In this document: one piece after another, positions 1-9,690 of the stretch
Layout of the letters: each line of letters opens with the position of its first letter
Numbering within the stretch: the stretch's first letter is position 1
The notes under the pieces: model-generated
What the model was told of the DNA's origin: nothing
The model's input: only the letters and a program-made list of their open reading frames with translations
Databases searched by the model: none
Source: Neoceratodus forsteri
Taxonomy: Eukaryota; Chordata; Ceratodontiformes; Ceratodontidae
Assembly: GCA_016271365.2 (NCBI GenBank)
Contig: CM057459.1
Location: 490,867,501-490,931,500, forward strand
Direction of reading: 5' to 3'
DNA length: 64,000 nucleotides
Program-made: the position numbers and the translations under genes

Positions 1-322
1 CATGACAAACTAATATGTAAACTAAATAAAAAAACATAGCTCAGGGTGTGGTGGAGTGGGTGGCTAATTGGCTCATGGATAGGAAACAGAGAGTAAAAGT
101 GAGAGGGCATACATCTGGGTAGGTTAGAGTCACTCATGGAGTGCCACAGGGCTCAGTCTGGGACTTATCCTGTTTAATACCATATTAAGGATATGTACAA
201 TCGACTTAAGGATTTTGAAAAAAAAATTTCAGATGACACTAAAATTGCTGGCCCAACACTGACCAGTGAAGGCACCACTATTATTCAATTAGATTTGGAC
301 ATCTTAGACCAATGAGAAAAAG
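1..322 (+). mobile_element. CR1-like LINE, RT fragment (left part, split)
   Basis: Conceptual translation with frameshifts reads as the CR1 RT palm: a WVANWL-like segment near 55, a GVPQGS-like box near 138, then DDTKIAG near 233, where the catalytic FADD motif should be (the F-A residues are replaced). The element runs in from before the window. It stops near 322 at a block of GACA/GATA repeats, and the next CR1 segment (the residues after the palm, EKD then LEY..FNPDKC) resumes at 8578. The reading frame is therefore interrupted by the L2 and PLE insertions that lie between. Several indels and stops show a dead copy. Confidence 0.75.
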
Positions 323-330
323 ATAGAATA

Positions 331-331
<1 letters not shown>

Positions 332-363
<32 letters not shown>

Positions 364-385
364 TAGATAGATTGATAGATAGATA
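332..385. repeat. (GACA)n/(GATA)n microsatellite
   Basis: Tetranucleotide run, first AGAC units then AGAT units. It sits exactly where the 3' tail of the minus-strand L2 should end, so it probably grew from that tail. A larger array of the same two units is at 59913-60113. Confidence 0.9.
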
Positions 386-648
386 TAATTTTTTTTTATA
401 TAGAGCTCCTTCCTGGAGGCTTGGAGAGTTGAACAATATTAAAAACATACAAATTCAGCAAAATAGCATGAGAATCAGAGACTATTTACAAATTCTATCT
501 ACCTAACATTTAACAAAACCAGTATTCCATTTAAAAACATAATAGCAATAATCCCTCAAATGAAAAATATAGTCAATGACAATAAATAATAGTCAACAAA
601 ACAACATAATTATTATCAGGTCAAATTAAATGCCTGCCTGAAGAGCAG
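386..648 (-). mobile_element. L2-like LINE, ORF C-terminus and 3'UTR (split part)
   Basis: Read on the minus strand this begins with the last codons of the L2 ORF (LLFRQAFNLT then stop) and continues as an AT-rich 3'UTR to a tail resembling GGAGCTCTATATAAA. That tail matches the AGGCGCTTTATAAATAAA end of the other L2 in the window (56930). The upstream part of the same ORF lies at 7677-8577 and joins in frame once the PLE between them is removed. The 14 bases at 635-648 are repeated at 7677-7690 and are the target-site duplication of that PLE. Confidence 0.8.
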
Positions 649-1364
649 ATTATATTGAAAAACAGAAATAATTCTCATTGGTTTAACCTATACATTTAAA
701 ACATAACAGAAGATTACGTCAGAGAAGCTAATTAACACCAGTATGTCTTTAACTGAGAGCCTCAGAAGGGCAAAGGTTATCAAGAATTCTCTACAGCCAG
801 AGAGTTCTTGTCACATAAATTTTAAAATGTCCCAGTATGCCAAGAAAGCATTCTAGTGATAAAAAAAACCTTGGGGTGGCATTCTCTCTAACACATGTAA
901 GATGAGCTTACAACTTACATTCCAGTTGTCCTGGTATAATAAAGAACAGATAATGAGAGACAACATCCTGAAATTAGGTATAACTGCAAGTTGAAAACAA
1001 GCCTCAAATTAACCTACACATATATACATGATGCATGATAGTATCACTTGTAAGTGTAAGTGCCAAATAAAAAAATACTTGTCAAGGACCCCAAGAAAAT
1101 GAGACCATGAGCCTGATAAGTGCAGATTTCAACACAGAGTCTGTGTATAACAAAAATGCACAGAATCAGTCTAAGGAATCTAAATGAAAACCCAAAGGAA
1201 TTACACCTTTTATGAACCCCCAAGTAATGAGATATGCATCTTAATATGAGCAGTTAAAAATGTGACAGTGTGTAATCCAACCACTGACAACTAATAGAAG
1301 GAAATAAATGTACACTATATGTGAAAACTAAGTGTCCTAGCCACATAACAATTGCCCCATGCCA

Positions 1365-1618
1365 TGCTCCCCCCACACAAATGTGTGTACATACACCACC
1401 CACACACCCCACACACACACCTGCACACCCCACACAACCACAACACACAACAAATATAACAAAGACAATCCACACACACCACACCACACCACGCACAACA
1501 AACAAAACACACACACACCATACCCACAACACACAAAAACACAACACACACCAAACACACACAAAACACACACAAACATACATACATCAGTATATACACA
1601 CACACACACACACACACT
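1365..1618. repeat. CA-rich simple repeat inside PLE 3'UTR (left arm)
   Basis: Stretch of ACACAC, CCACAC and ACAAAC units without a fixed period, in the PLE 3'UTR. The reverse complement sits at the same position in the right arm (6525-6765), so it belongs to the element, not the host site. It creates open frames rich in His/Thr/Pro or Cys/Val on both strands, which are not genes. Confidence 0.9.
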
Positions 1619-1746
1619 CAAATTCACTCACCACAGTGTTAAGGAGAGAAGACAATGTGTAGATCACCATAAACTTACAAAATCAAAGGCCCGTTGAAGA
1701 ACTAAAGTGTTTATGTCCATCTTTTAAAGTAAAGGTCTGTGTAAGT

Positions 1747-2136
1747 TTAAGTGGAATAATGTGTCATATAACCAACATCAATGTTCAGTCCATCCGCCAC
1801 CATATTGAGAAGTAAAATAAGTCTAATTTCACAAGCCTGTCTCTGTTGTGTACTGTTGAAATGTCCTTTTAAGACTATCACAGACATATCTGAGATTGAG
1901 TGGTCATCCTGGGAGAAGTGCTGGGCTACTGGTTTCTCAATCATCTTGTGATTAATAGAATGTCTGTTTGAATTCATTCTAGTGCGGAGTTGTTGGCTTG
2001 TCTCCCCCACATAACCTGTGCGAGGACATTTCTTGTATTGGATAAAATAGACCACATTACTTGATGTACATGTATAATTCCCCTGTATCCTGAATAGTCT
2101 GTTTTGTGATGTAACCACACAGTCTGAAGTGGACAT
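1747..2136 (-). pseudogene. PLE GIY-YIG endonuclease domain (left arm)
   Basis: This is the C-terminal nuclease of a Penelope-like polyprotein, which in this family nicks target DNA for integration. Visible motifs in order: VVYFIQ (the GIY position), YVGET (the YIG position), the arginine region QQLRTRMNSNR, HSINH, and a conserved Glu in EKPVAQHF. The frame is open from the nuclease start to the stop at 1747, with the usual ending for this domain. Upstream of 2136 the CxxCxC-type zinc-binding linker and the link to RT are disrupted, so it is a fragment of one polyprotein, not an independent gene. The same domain in the right arm has lost two bases in the QQLRTR region. Confidence 0.85.
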
Positions 2137-2436
2137 TAGGTTACATGTCTTACATGTGCGTTGATGACAGGGTCATGTACCATATGATGTCATGGTATTC
2201 TGTTCTGGTTCAAGTTGACTCCTAATAATCAGGTTGGCTAAATTAGGCAGTTGTTTAAAAGATCGTAGTGGTAGTTATTGAAAAATACAGTTAAGGGTTT
2301 CATCCTCACTAATTATTGGATGGAGATCCTTAATAGTCTTATGTAGGAGTTCAAGGTTAGGATGGTATGTGACTACTAAGGGTACTCTGTTGGTAGTCAT
2401 CCATTCCTTATATTGCAGTAGCTATTCTCTTGGGAC

Positions 2437-3570
2437 CTATGTTGCACGTTCCACTGCTCTGTCAATTTCTCTGGATGAGTGTCCCTGCTCAATAAAGGTG
2501 TTTTTCAACATCGCCAGATGTGTGTCTCTGTCTTCCTCATTTGAACAGAGGCGGTGATACCAAAGTGCTTGACTATATATGACAGATTTCTTTGTGTGAC
2601 TCGGGTGATTACTTTTCTTGTGTAAGTATCTCTGTCTGTCTGTTGGTTTCCTGTAAAGACAGGTATGTAGGGTTCCATCCTTAACAGTGACAGTGGTATC
2701 CAGAAAATGTACACTTGTGGCAGAATATTCTAGGGAAAGCTTTATAGTTGGGTGGAGGTTATTAAGTTCCCGATGAAAATCTTTAAGTGTGCTAGTGCCC
2801 TCTGTCCAAATTATAAACAAATCATCAATGTAACGGAAATAAGCGAGTGGTTTATGTGTACAGTGCCTTTGAAAATCCTGCTCCAAATTCGCCATAAAAA
2901 GATTAGCATACTGTGGAGCCATCCTGGTTCCCATTGCTGTTTCTTTAGTTTGAACATAATGTTTACCATTGAAGCTAAAGTTGTTATGTGTCAGAATGAA
3001 TTCAGTGAGTTTACTCACAACTCCGGGGTCAATGTTGGGGTCCAATTCTTTGTCATGCAGGTATTTGAGGCAGGCTGAAATGCCATCTGTGTGTGGAATA
3101 TTAGTGTAGAGGGTGGTTACATCCATTGTGGCTAAAAGGGTATCAGGTAGTAAGTCCTTAAAACCAGAAAGTTTATGCAGGAAGTGAGTAGTGTCCTTGA
3201 TGTAACTATCTCTTTGTATAACCAGCGGTTTGAAAATAGCTTCTACAAACCTTGATATCCCCTCTGTCAGGGTGCCATTACCGGAGACTATGGGTCTACC
3301 AGGATTACCAGGCTTATATATTTTAGGAAGCATGTAGAATGTTCCTGACTTAGGTTCACTGGGGATGAGGGCCTTTAGTTTGTCTTGGACATGCTCTGGA
3401 AATGTTTCAATTAACTCCTGTAGTTCTCTTTTATATTCTGTAGTTGGGTCACTTCCCAGTACTTTGTAGTAAGTAAGGTCACTTAGCTGCCTGTTGGCTT
3501 CCGTAATGTAATCTTCCCGATTCAATATCACCACTGCCGAGCCTTTATCAGCTTTTTTATGACAATGTTA
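2437..3570 (-). pseudogene. PLE reverse transcriptase (left arm)
   Basis: RT core of a Penelope-like element, with about 365 codons open from 3534. Motifs in order: KADKGSAVVILNRED just upstream (frame broken by a missing A), PGNPGRPIVSG, MDVTTLYTNIPH (palm motif A), QTKETAMGTRMAPQYANLF (motif B), YFRYIDDLF (catalytic YxDD, motif C), HFLDTTV and YRKPTDRQRYLH. Penelope RTs are sister to telomerase RT. The apparent first Met is a GTG codon inside VVILN, not a real start; the true start would be in the N-terminal region, which this copy lacks. The frame ends at a TAG at 2437-2439, which the other arm shares. Confidence 0.88.
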
Positions 3571-3600
3571 TGGTTTGATTTTAGTGTTTGTATACTTTGT

Positions 3601-3712
3601 GCATGTTGTTCTTTTCTGTAACATCCATGTTGGTCCAATAAAAGGTATCAAATCATTTGTTTCTGGATCTGTTCTTAAAAGGACCAATACGGCACCTACA
3701 ACATTTTTTTGC
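3601..3712 (+). repeat. PLE 5' direct repeat (pseudo-LTR)
   Basis: About 110 bp ending in a T-run plus GC, matching 7568-7679 with only a few substitutions. It follows directly on the tip of the inverted left arm. The two copies mark the ends of the forward PLE copy; short terminal direct repeats are typical of PLEs and do not imply an LTR retrotransposon, since no TG..CA ends, primer-binding site, integrase or gag is present. Confidence 0.8.
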
Positions 3713-3715
3713 ATC

Positions 3716-4303
3716 ATGGAAGATACCGAAATTCGCCGCAGGACATGGCAGTTGCATAACATTAAGAAGAAACTAGCACAGCTAGACAGTGACATCTACT
3801 TTTTATCCCAGTGCAAAAGGAATAACATTATCCCTAAAGGTCTAGCTATTTGGAATCCACTGAGAAACACAGATAATTCTACATATGCTGAACAACTTTG
3901 TCCTAGGACCTCTGAGGAATTGAGAAATCACAGAATCCACAGCTCATATGCTAAAAAAGCATTTTTGAAGAAACAGTTTAATGAAATAGCTACCACACTG
4001 GAGAGGATGTCTGGTGAGCCTATTTCAGACATCTTTCATGAGACAGACATGAACTACCAAAGAACCTTAAGAAAAGCCATGCTCATTAAAAACAGGAAGT
4101 TAGATGCCCTTCAACTTACCATACTTCCTAACAACCATGAAGAACGGAACAGAGTGACTGAACAACTAAGCCACACAGATGGACACCTTTCAGTTGTTAA
4201 TTTGTCCACCCACACATTGACTACTGGGGAATTAAATGTACTTTCTAAGGGCCTCAATTTCTGCCCAAATAAACCACTGGACAGAATACAGTTTTGTGGG
4301 TGA
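3716..4303 (+). pseudogene. PLE N-terminal region (right copy)
   Basis: About 195 codons from the Met at 3716 (MEDTEIRRR), immediately downstream of the direct repeat. It carries the conserved N-terminal signature of animal PLE proteins: Lys/Arg-rich helices (KKKLAQLDSDIYFL), TLRKAMLIKNRKLDALQ, and the box VLSKGLNFCPNKPLD just before the RT. An earlier in-frame ATG at 3575 lies inside the direct repeat and the inverted arm and is unlikely to be used. The frame ends at a stop at 4301-4303, and 4304-4620 carries further stops before RT motifs resume. This region exists in only one of the two copies. Confidence 0.75.
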
Positions 4304-4594
4304 AATGGAGGAATACTTCCGCAGATTGAGACTCGGGAATTTTTCATGGTAGAAGAAATCACAGACAGGAAGAAATCACAAACAGTAAAATACTATGGAT
4401 AAGAAAAGATCGATATGAGTTTACCCCATCAAGTGGCTGTAACAAGAAACTGGACAAATACATTAATTGCTTTAGCCAGAGAGTTACTGGTGAGATTCTT
4501 AATAGGCAGAAACAGGCCACATAACCTCTCCATTGGAATGGAGGTCTATACAAACACTAAAATCAAACCATAACATTGTCATAAAAAAAGCTGA

Positions 4595-5514
4595 TAAAGG
4601 CTCGGCAGTGGTGATATTGAATCGGGAAGATTACATTACGAAGCCAACAGGCAGCTAAGTGACCTTACTTACTACAAAGTACTGGGAAGTAACCCAACTA
4701 CAGAATATAAAAGAGAACTACAGGAGTTAATTGAAACATTTCCAGAGCATGTCCAAGACAAACTAAAGGCCCTCATCCCCAGTGAACCTAAGCCAGGGAC
4801 ATTCTACAGGCTTCCTAAAATACATAAGCCTGGTAATCCTGGTAGACCCATAGTCTCTGGTAATGGCACCCTGACAGAGGGGATATCAAGGTTTGTAGAA
4901 GCTATTTTCAAACCGCTGGTTATACAAAGGGATAGTTACTGTACATCAAGGACACTACTCACTTCCTGCATAAACTTTTTGGTTTTAAAGACTTACCACC
5001 TGATACCCTTTTAGCCACGATGGATGTAACCTCCCTCTACACTAATATTCCACACACAGATGGCATTTCAGCCTGCCTCAAATACCTGCATGACAAAGAA
5101 TTGGACCCCAACATTGACCCTGGAGTTGTGGGTAAACTCACTGAATTCATTCTGACACATAACTTTAGCTTCAATGGTAAACATTATGTTCAAACTAAGG
5201 AAACAGCAATGGGAACCAGGATGGCTCCACAGTATGCTAATCTTTTTATGGTGAATTTGGAGGAGGATTTTCTAAGGCACTGTACACATAAACCACTCGC
5301 TTATTTCCGTTACATTGATGATTTGTTTATAATTTGGACAGAGGGCACTGACACACTTAAAGATTTTCATCGGGAACTTAATAACCTCCACCCAACTATA
5401 AAGCTTTCCCTAGAATATTCTGCCACAAGTGTACATTTTCTGGATACCACTGTCACTATTAAGGATGGAACCCTACGTACCTGTCTTTACAGGAAACCAA
5501 CAGACAGACAGTGA
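4595..5514 (+). pseudogene. PLE reverse transcriptase (right arm)
   Basis: Same RT as the left arm, in forward orientation. KADKGSAVVILNRED is at 4591-4635. A missing base near 4640 and five extra bases near 4942 shift the frame. From 5020 to 5514 it is open and carries MDVTSLYTNIPH, TAMGTRMAPQYANLF and the catalytic FRYIDDLF (about 5299-5325), then VHFLDTTVTIKDG and YRKPTDRQ, ending at a stop where the left arm reads through. With the in-frame TAG at 5709-5711 before the nuclease, it cannot make a full protein. Confidence 0.85.
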
Positions 5515-5747
5515 TACTTTATCAAGAAAAGTAATCACCCGAACCACACAAAGAAATCTGTCATACAGTATATAGTCAAGCACTTCGGTATCACCGCCTC
5601 TGTTCAAATGAGGAAGACAGAGACACACATCTGGTGATGTTGAAAAACACCTTTATTGAGCAGGGACACTCGTCCAGAGAAATTGACAGAGCAGTGGAAT
5701 GTGCAACATAGGTCCCAAGAGAACAGCTACTGCAATATAAGGAATGG

Positions 5748-6399
5748 ATGACTACCAACAGAATACCTTTAGTATTCACATACCATCCTAACCTTGAACT
5801 CCTACGTAAGATTATTAAGGATCTCCATCCAATAATTAGTGAGGATGAAACCCTTAACTGTATTTTTCAAGAACTACCACTACGATCTTTTAAACAACCA
5901 CCTAATTTAGCCAACCTGATTATTAGGAGTCAACTTGAACTGGAACAGAATACCATGACATCATATGGTACACGACCCTGTCATCAATGCACATGTAAGA
6001 CATGTAGCCTAATTTCCACTTCAGACTGTGTGGTTACATCACAAAACAGACTATTCAGGATACAGGGCAATTATATATGTACATCAAGTAATGTGGTCTA
6101 TTTTATCCAATGCAAGAAATGTCCTCGCACAGGTTATGTGGGGGAGACAAGCCAACAACTCCACTAGAATGAATTCAAACAGACATTCTATTAATCACAA
6201 GATGATTGAGAAACCAGTAGCCCAGCACTTCTCCCAGGATGACCACTCAATCTCAGATATGTCTGTGATAGTCTTAAAAGGACATTTCAACAGTACACAA
6301 CAGAGACGGGCTTCTGAAATTAGACTTATTTTACTTCTCAATATGGTGGCGGATGGATTGAACATTGATGTTGGTTATATGACACATTATTCTACTTAA
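5748..6399 (+). pseudogene. PLE GIY-YIG endonuclease with zinc-binding linker (right arm)
   Basis: Open from 5748 to 6165 and then, after a two-base loss near 6163 (the left arm reads QQLRTR there), continuing in another frame to 6399. The linker contains CHQCTCKTC (Cys pairs typical of the zinc finger preceding PLE nucleases), followed by VVYFIQCKKCPRTGYVGET, the GIY-YIG pair. The second frame supplies MNSNRHSINHK, EKPVAQHF and the C-terminal LLNMVADGLNIDVGY. Catalytic residues seem present across the break, but the frameshift makes the product non-functional. Confidence 0.85.
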
Positions 6400-6524
6400 A
6401 CTTACACAGACCTTTACTTTAAAAGATGGACATAAACACTTTAATTCTTCAGTGGGCCTTTGATTTTGTAAGTTTATGGTTATCTACATTTTGACTTCTC
6501 ACCTTAACACTGTGGTGAGTGCGT

Positions 6525-6765
6525 TTGAGTGTGTGTGTGTATACTGATGTATGTGTGTGTTTTGTGTGTGTTTGGTGTGTGTTGTATTTTTGTGTGTTGT
6601 GGGTATGGTGTGTGTGTGTTTTGTTTGTTGTGCGTGGTGTGGTGTGGTGTGGTGTGTGTGGATTGTGTTTGTTATATTTGTTGTGTGTTGTGGTTGTGTG
6701 GAATGTGCAGGTGTGTGTGTGTGGAGGGTGTGGGGGGTGTATGTACACACATATGTGTGGGGGGA
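6525..6765. repeat. TG-rich simple repeat inside PLE 3'UTR (right arm)
   Basis: Mirror of the CA-rich block at 1365-1618 in the opposite orientation, with different unit numbers. TG, TGG and TTGTG units without a fixed period. Confidence 0.9.
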
Positions 6766-7534
6766 GTGTGGCATGGGGCAATTGTTATGTGGCTAGGACA
6801 CTTAGTTTTCACATATAGTGTACATTTACTTCCTTCTATTAGTTGTCAGTGGTTGGATTACACACTGTCACATTTTTAACTGCTCATATTAAAGATGCAT
6901 ATCTCATTTACTTGGGGGTTCATAAAAGGTGTAATTCCTTTGGGTTTTCATTTAGATTCCTTAGACTGATTCTGTGCATTTTTGTTATACACAGACTCTG
7001 TGTTGAAATCTGCACTTATCAGACTCATGGTCTCATTTTCTTGGGGGTCCTTGACAAGTATTTTTTTATTTGGCACTTACACTTACAAGTGATACTATCA
7101 TGCATCATGTATATATGTGTAGGTTAATTTGTGGCTTGTTTTCAACTTGCAGTTATACCTAATTTCAGGATGTTGTCTCTCATTATCTGTTCTTTAATAT
7201 ACCAGGACAATTGGAATGTAAGATGTAAGCTCATCTTACATGTATTAGACAGAATGCCACCCCAAGGTTTTTTTATCACTAGAATGCTTTCTTGGCACAC
7301 TGAGACATTTTAAAATGTATGTGACAAGAACTATCTGGCTGTAGAGAATTCTTGATACCCTTTGCCCTTCTGAGGCTCCTCAGTTAAAGGCATACTGGTG
7401 TTAATTAGCTTCTCTGATGTAAACTTCTGTTATGTTTTAAATGTATATGTTAAACCAATGAGAATTATTTCTGTTTTATCAATATAATCTGGTGTTAATA
7501 GTATGGGATATTTGAAAAAACTGCTGCAAAGCTT

Positions 7535-7563
7535 CTGAAGAAGGACCTGGTTGGTTCGAAAGC
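7535..7563 (+). ncRNA. Hammerhead-like ribozyme core at PLE 3' end (degenerate)
   Basis: CTGAAGA (fits CUGANGA) at 7535-7541, an extra A, then GGACC and GGTTC able to pair as a 5-bp helix II around TGGTT, then GAAA at 7558-7561. CAAAG upstream and CTTTG downstream could form helix I, and GC-TATA-GC a two-pair helix III. Hammerhead ribozymes are known in PLE terminal repeats. The expected NUH cleavage triplet is not clear here, so activity is doubtful. The direct repeat begins within a few bases of the predicted cleavage side. Confidence 0.4.
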
Positions 7564-7567
7564 TATA

Positions 7568-7679
7568 GCACTTTGTTCTTTTCTATAACATCCATGTTGG
7601 TCCAATAAAAGGTATCAAATCATTTGTTTCTGAATCTGTTCTTAAAAGGACCGATACAGCACCTACAACATTTTTTTGC
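7568..7679 (+). repeat. PLE 3' direct repeat (pseudo-LTR)
   Basis: Second copy of the sequence at 3601-3712, ending in a T-run plus GC at the target duplication (7677-7690). The host L2 resumes immediately after. Confidence 0.8.
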
Positions 7680-8577
7680 CTGAAGAGCAGTGTTTTGAGG
7701 CCTCTTTTAAAAGCTTTCACTGAAGGAGTCTCCAACAGATATCGAGGCAAGGAGTTCCATAGGGCTGGCATGGCAACCAAGATTGTATGGTCCCCAGACT
7801 GCCACAGCCTAGCCCCAGAAACCACCAGGAGGCAACCCTCAGAGGAACAGAGAGTCCAAGCTGGGTGAGGAGGAGTCAGAAGGTCCTGCAGGAAGGCTGG
7901 TCTCCCCCTGTGCAGGGCATCATAGGTCAATAACCAGACCTTGAAGGCTGTCCTCCACCTCTCTGGCAGCCAGTGCAGCTTGTGGAGGACATGTGTGATA
8001 TGTTCAGATCTTGAAATACCAGTCAACAACCTTACCGCTGCATTCTGCATCAACTACAGTCAATGAAGGTTGCCTCTAGACAGCCCCAGGATCAGGGCAT
8101 TGCAGTAATCCAGTCTGGACATGACAAAGGCATGCACTACAGTGGACAGGTCATCAGATGGTATCAGGGTTTGCATCCGGGCAATGTCCCTCAAGTGGTA
8201 AAAACCACTCTTAATGATGGCTGACACCTGAGCCTCAAGTGTCAGGTCATCGTCCAAGACCACGCCCAGATCTTTCACCTCAGTAGAGGGAATTAGAGGC
8301 ACATCCCCTAGGACAAGGCCTGGGGATCTCCTAATCCCCCTCCATGGCAATGACAACCTAGCTCCACCACTAGTACCTCCATCTTGTCTGAGTTGAGTCA
8401 TAACCAATTTTGTGTCATCCAATTCTTGATCTCCTCCAGACAGTGTTAATTACAAGGGCTACCACCTAGTTTCCAGACACACAGGGCAGATATAGCTGGG
8501 TATCATCAGTGTAACAATGAAAACCTAGCCCATACCACCTGATAATGTCTCCCAATGGGAGCATGAACAGCATGAAC
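7677..8577 (-). mobile_element. L2-like LINE, RT C-terminal half (split part)
   Basis: Minus-strand L2 ORF pieces: FHCYTDDTQLYLPC (YxDD motif) near 8500, then LGVVLDDDLTLEAQVSAI..FYHLRDIARM and DYCNALILGL (8060-8422), then QNAAVRLLTGISRS..HITHVLHKLHWLPERWR and ALWNSLPRYLL (down to 7681). All three blocks align with the open L2 at 55220-56614. It is 5'-truncated at 8577 inside LFMLPLGDI. The ORF end and 3'UTR lie at 386-648 beyond the PLE. Frameshifts separate the blocks; dead copy. Confidence 0.85.
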
Positions 8578-9205
8578 AAAGACCTGGAATATGCAATTTA
8601 ATCCTGACAAATGTGTAGACTCCATATAGGAAATAATAATGGCTGTGCAAGATATAATTTGAAAATAAAAGCAGTCTCAGATGAAAGAGATTTGGGTATA
8701 CTTATATAATCCAATATAACTTTTACATCAGATAATTCCAAGACAGTGACAACATTTATAAAAGTGATGGGCTGCATTAGGAAAAAAGTTTATCAGCTGC
8801 CATATTAACGTTATCTTACCCTTGTACAGATTATTGGCCAGGTCACATATGGATTACTGCTCTAAGCTTTGTTCACTGTGCCAAAAGGGTGAAATATGGC
8901 AAATAGAAAAAGTAAATAAAAGATTCACCAAAATCATTCATGGGAGTGGAACAAAAGGATTATAAATCCAGATTAGACTGTGTTGTGCTACACAGCCTAG
9001 AAAGAAGATGGATAAGAGGTGACCTAATAGTCATGTTTAATATTAGTAATAGTAAATACTTTCTAGCTGAAATGGGATTTGAGAAAAAAGAAAAAAAATG
9101 TTTAATACAAAAAAAAAACACTCTAAACAGTATGTAGGCAGATCTTTCCAGACAAACAAAAGAGTTGTGTTCCTTAAGCAAAGAGTGGTAAAATATTTGA
9201 ATCAA
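8578..9205 (+). mobile_element. CR1-like LINE, RT C-terminal fragment (right part, split)
   Basis: Continues the CR1 of 1-322. Blocks read FNPDKC, ERDLGILI, MGCIRKKVYQLPY, LLARSHMDYCSKLCS, EKVNKRFTKIIHGSGTK, and the RGDLIVMFNI-type box (8995-9060). These match in order the CR1 region after the palm (DLGVIV.., RPHLEY.., RRATK.., RRERGDLI..). Many stops. It ends near 9205, where a minus-strand LINE tail starts. Confidence 0.75.
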
Positions 9206-9206
9206 T

Positions 9207-9690
9207 TAATGTAATTTTTTTTTAAATTTAATTTAAAATTTTGGTAACCGGGTAAGCCCACTGAGACCAGAGGTCCCTTTTTCAGGGGCAACCCAGGGTT
9301 AGATACATACAGCAATTATTACATACAGTGGACAATAATACAGAGGTTTGAAGTGAGACAGTATCAATTGGAGAGACAGTAATTACAGGTTAAGAATCCA
9401 GAGTGTGCATTAGCAACACTGCAAGAGTTAACAGGGGTCACAATTTGACACTTACAACAGTAGGGCATGATATACAGAAGTCACAATTTGAACGGTTATG
9501 ATGCCAAAACACAGAATGTTTCAAAAAAAGGAAGGGTGAATATATGGACACCTAGGAGGGTTCTTGAATCACCACTCTATAGTGATATAGTGTATGTGTG
9601 TGGAGGGGTTTGACTGGACGCACCCATGGAACGCATCTACCTTATTCATATCTAAGTACGTAAGTACCTAAGACAGATTTGAAATAAAAC
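9207..9690 (-). mobile_element. LINE 3'-end fragment (AAATTTAA-tail family)
   Basis: The minus strand ends in a stretch complementary to TTTTGGTAACCGGGTAAGCCC..CTTTTTCAGGGGCAACCC. The same sequence, opposite orientation, ends the insertion at 48776-49165 (GGGTCGCCCCTGAAAAAGGGACC.., then ACCAAAATTTAATAAATAA). Two independent copies with the same tail and an A/T-rich end indicate a LINE 3'UTR family. I see no coding sequence in this copy. Confidence 0.6.

Larger units (their letters stand above)
649..3594 (-). mobile_element. PLE partial copy, left inverted arm
   Basis: Reverse-oriented copy that starts inside the coding region at 3594 and runs through RT, GIY-YIG endonuclease and 3'UTR to 649. 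It lacks the N-terminal region and about 185 bp at the 3' end (the hammerhead-like motif and last direct repeat), both present in the right copy. Its sequence is slightly better preserved than the right arm in the RT and endonuclease, so it helps in reading the family. One A is missing in the run before the KADKGSAVV motif near 3555, which shifts the frame. Confidence 0.85.
649..7679 (+). mobile_element. Penelope-like element, inverted composite insertion
   Basis: One insertion unit of about 7.03 kb, flanked by a 14-bp direct repeat (635-648 and 7677-7690, the last few bases being ambiguous with the element end). It holds a partial copy in reverse orientation (649-3594) and a longer forward copy (3601-7679) that begins and ends with a direct repeat of about 110 bp. 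The arms 649-3594 and 4547-7490 are inverted repeats of about 2945 bp each, differing by roughly 5% in the stretches compared by eye, separated by 952 bp. Terminal direct repeats (pseudo-LTRs), inverted partial copies and variable target duplications are known traits of PLEs. Both copies carry frameshifts and stops. Confidence 0.85.

Noticed and set aside
1254..1697. Long open frames rich in Cys/Val or His/Thr on both strands (also 6449-6879)
   Set aside because: They are translations of CA/TG simple sequence in the PLE 3'UTR; no domain and present in all frames.
3601..7679. LTR retrotransposon interpretation of the direct repeats
   Set aside because: No gag, protease, integrase, primer-binding site or TG..CA ends; RT and GIY-YIG motifs are those of Penelope-like elements.
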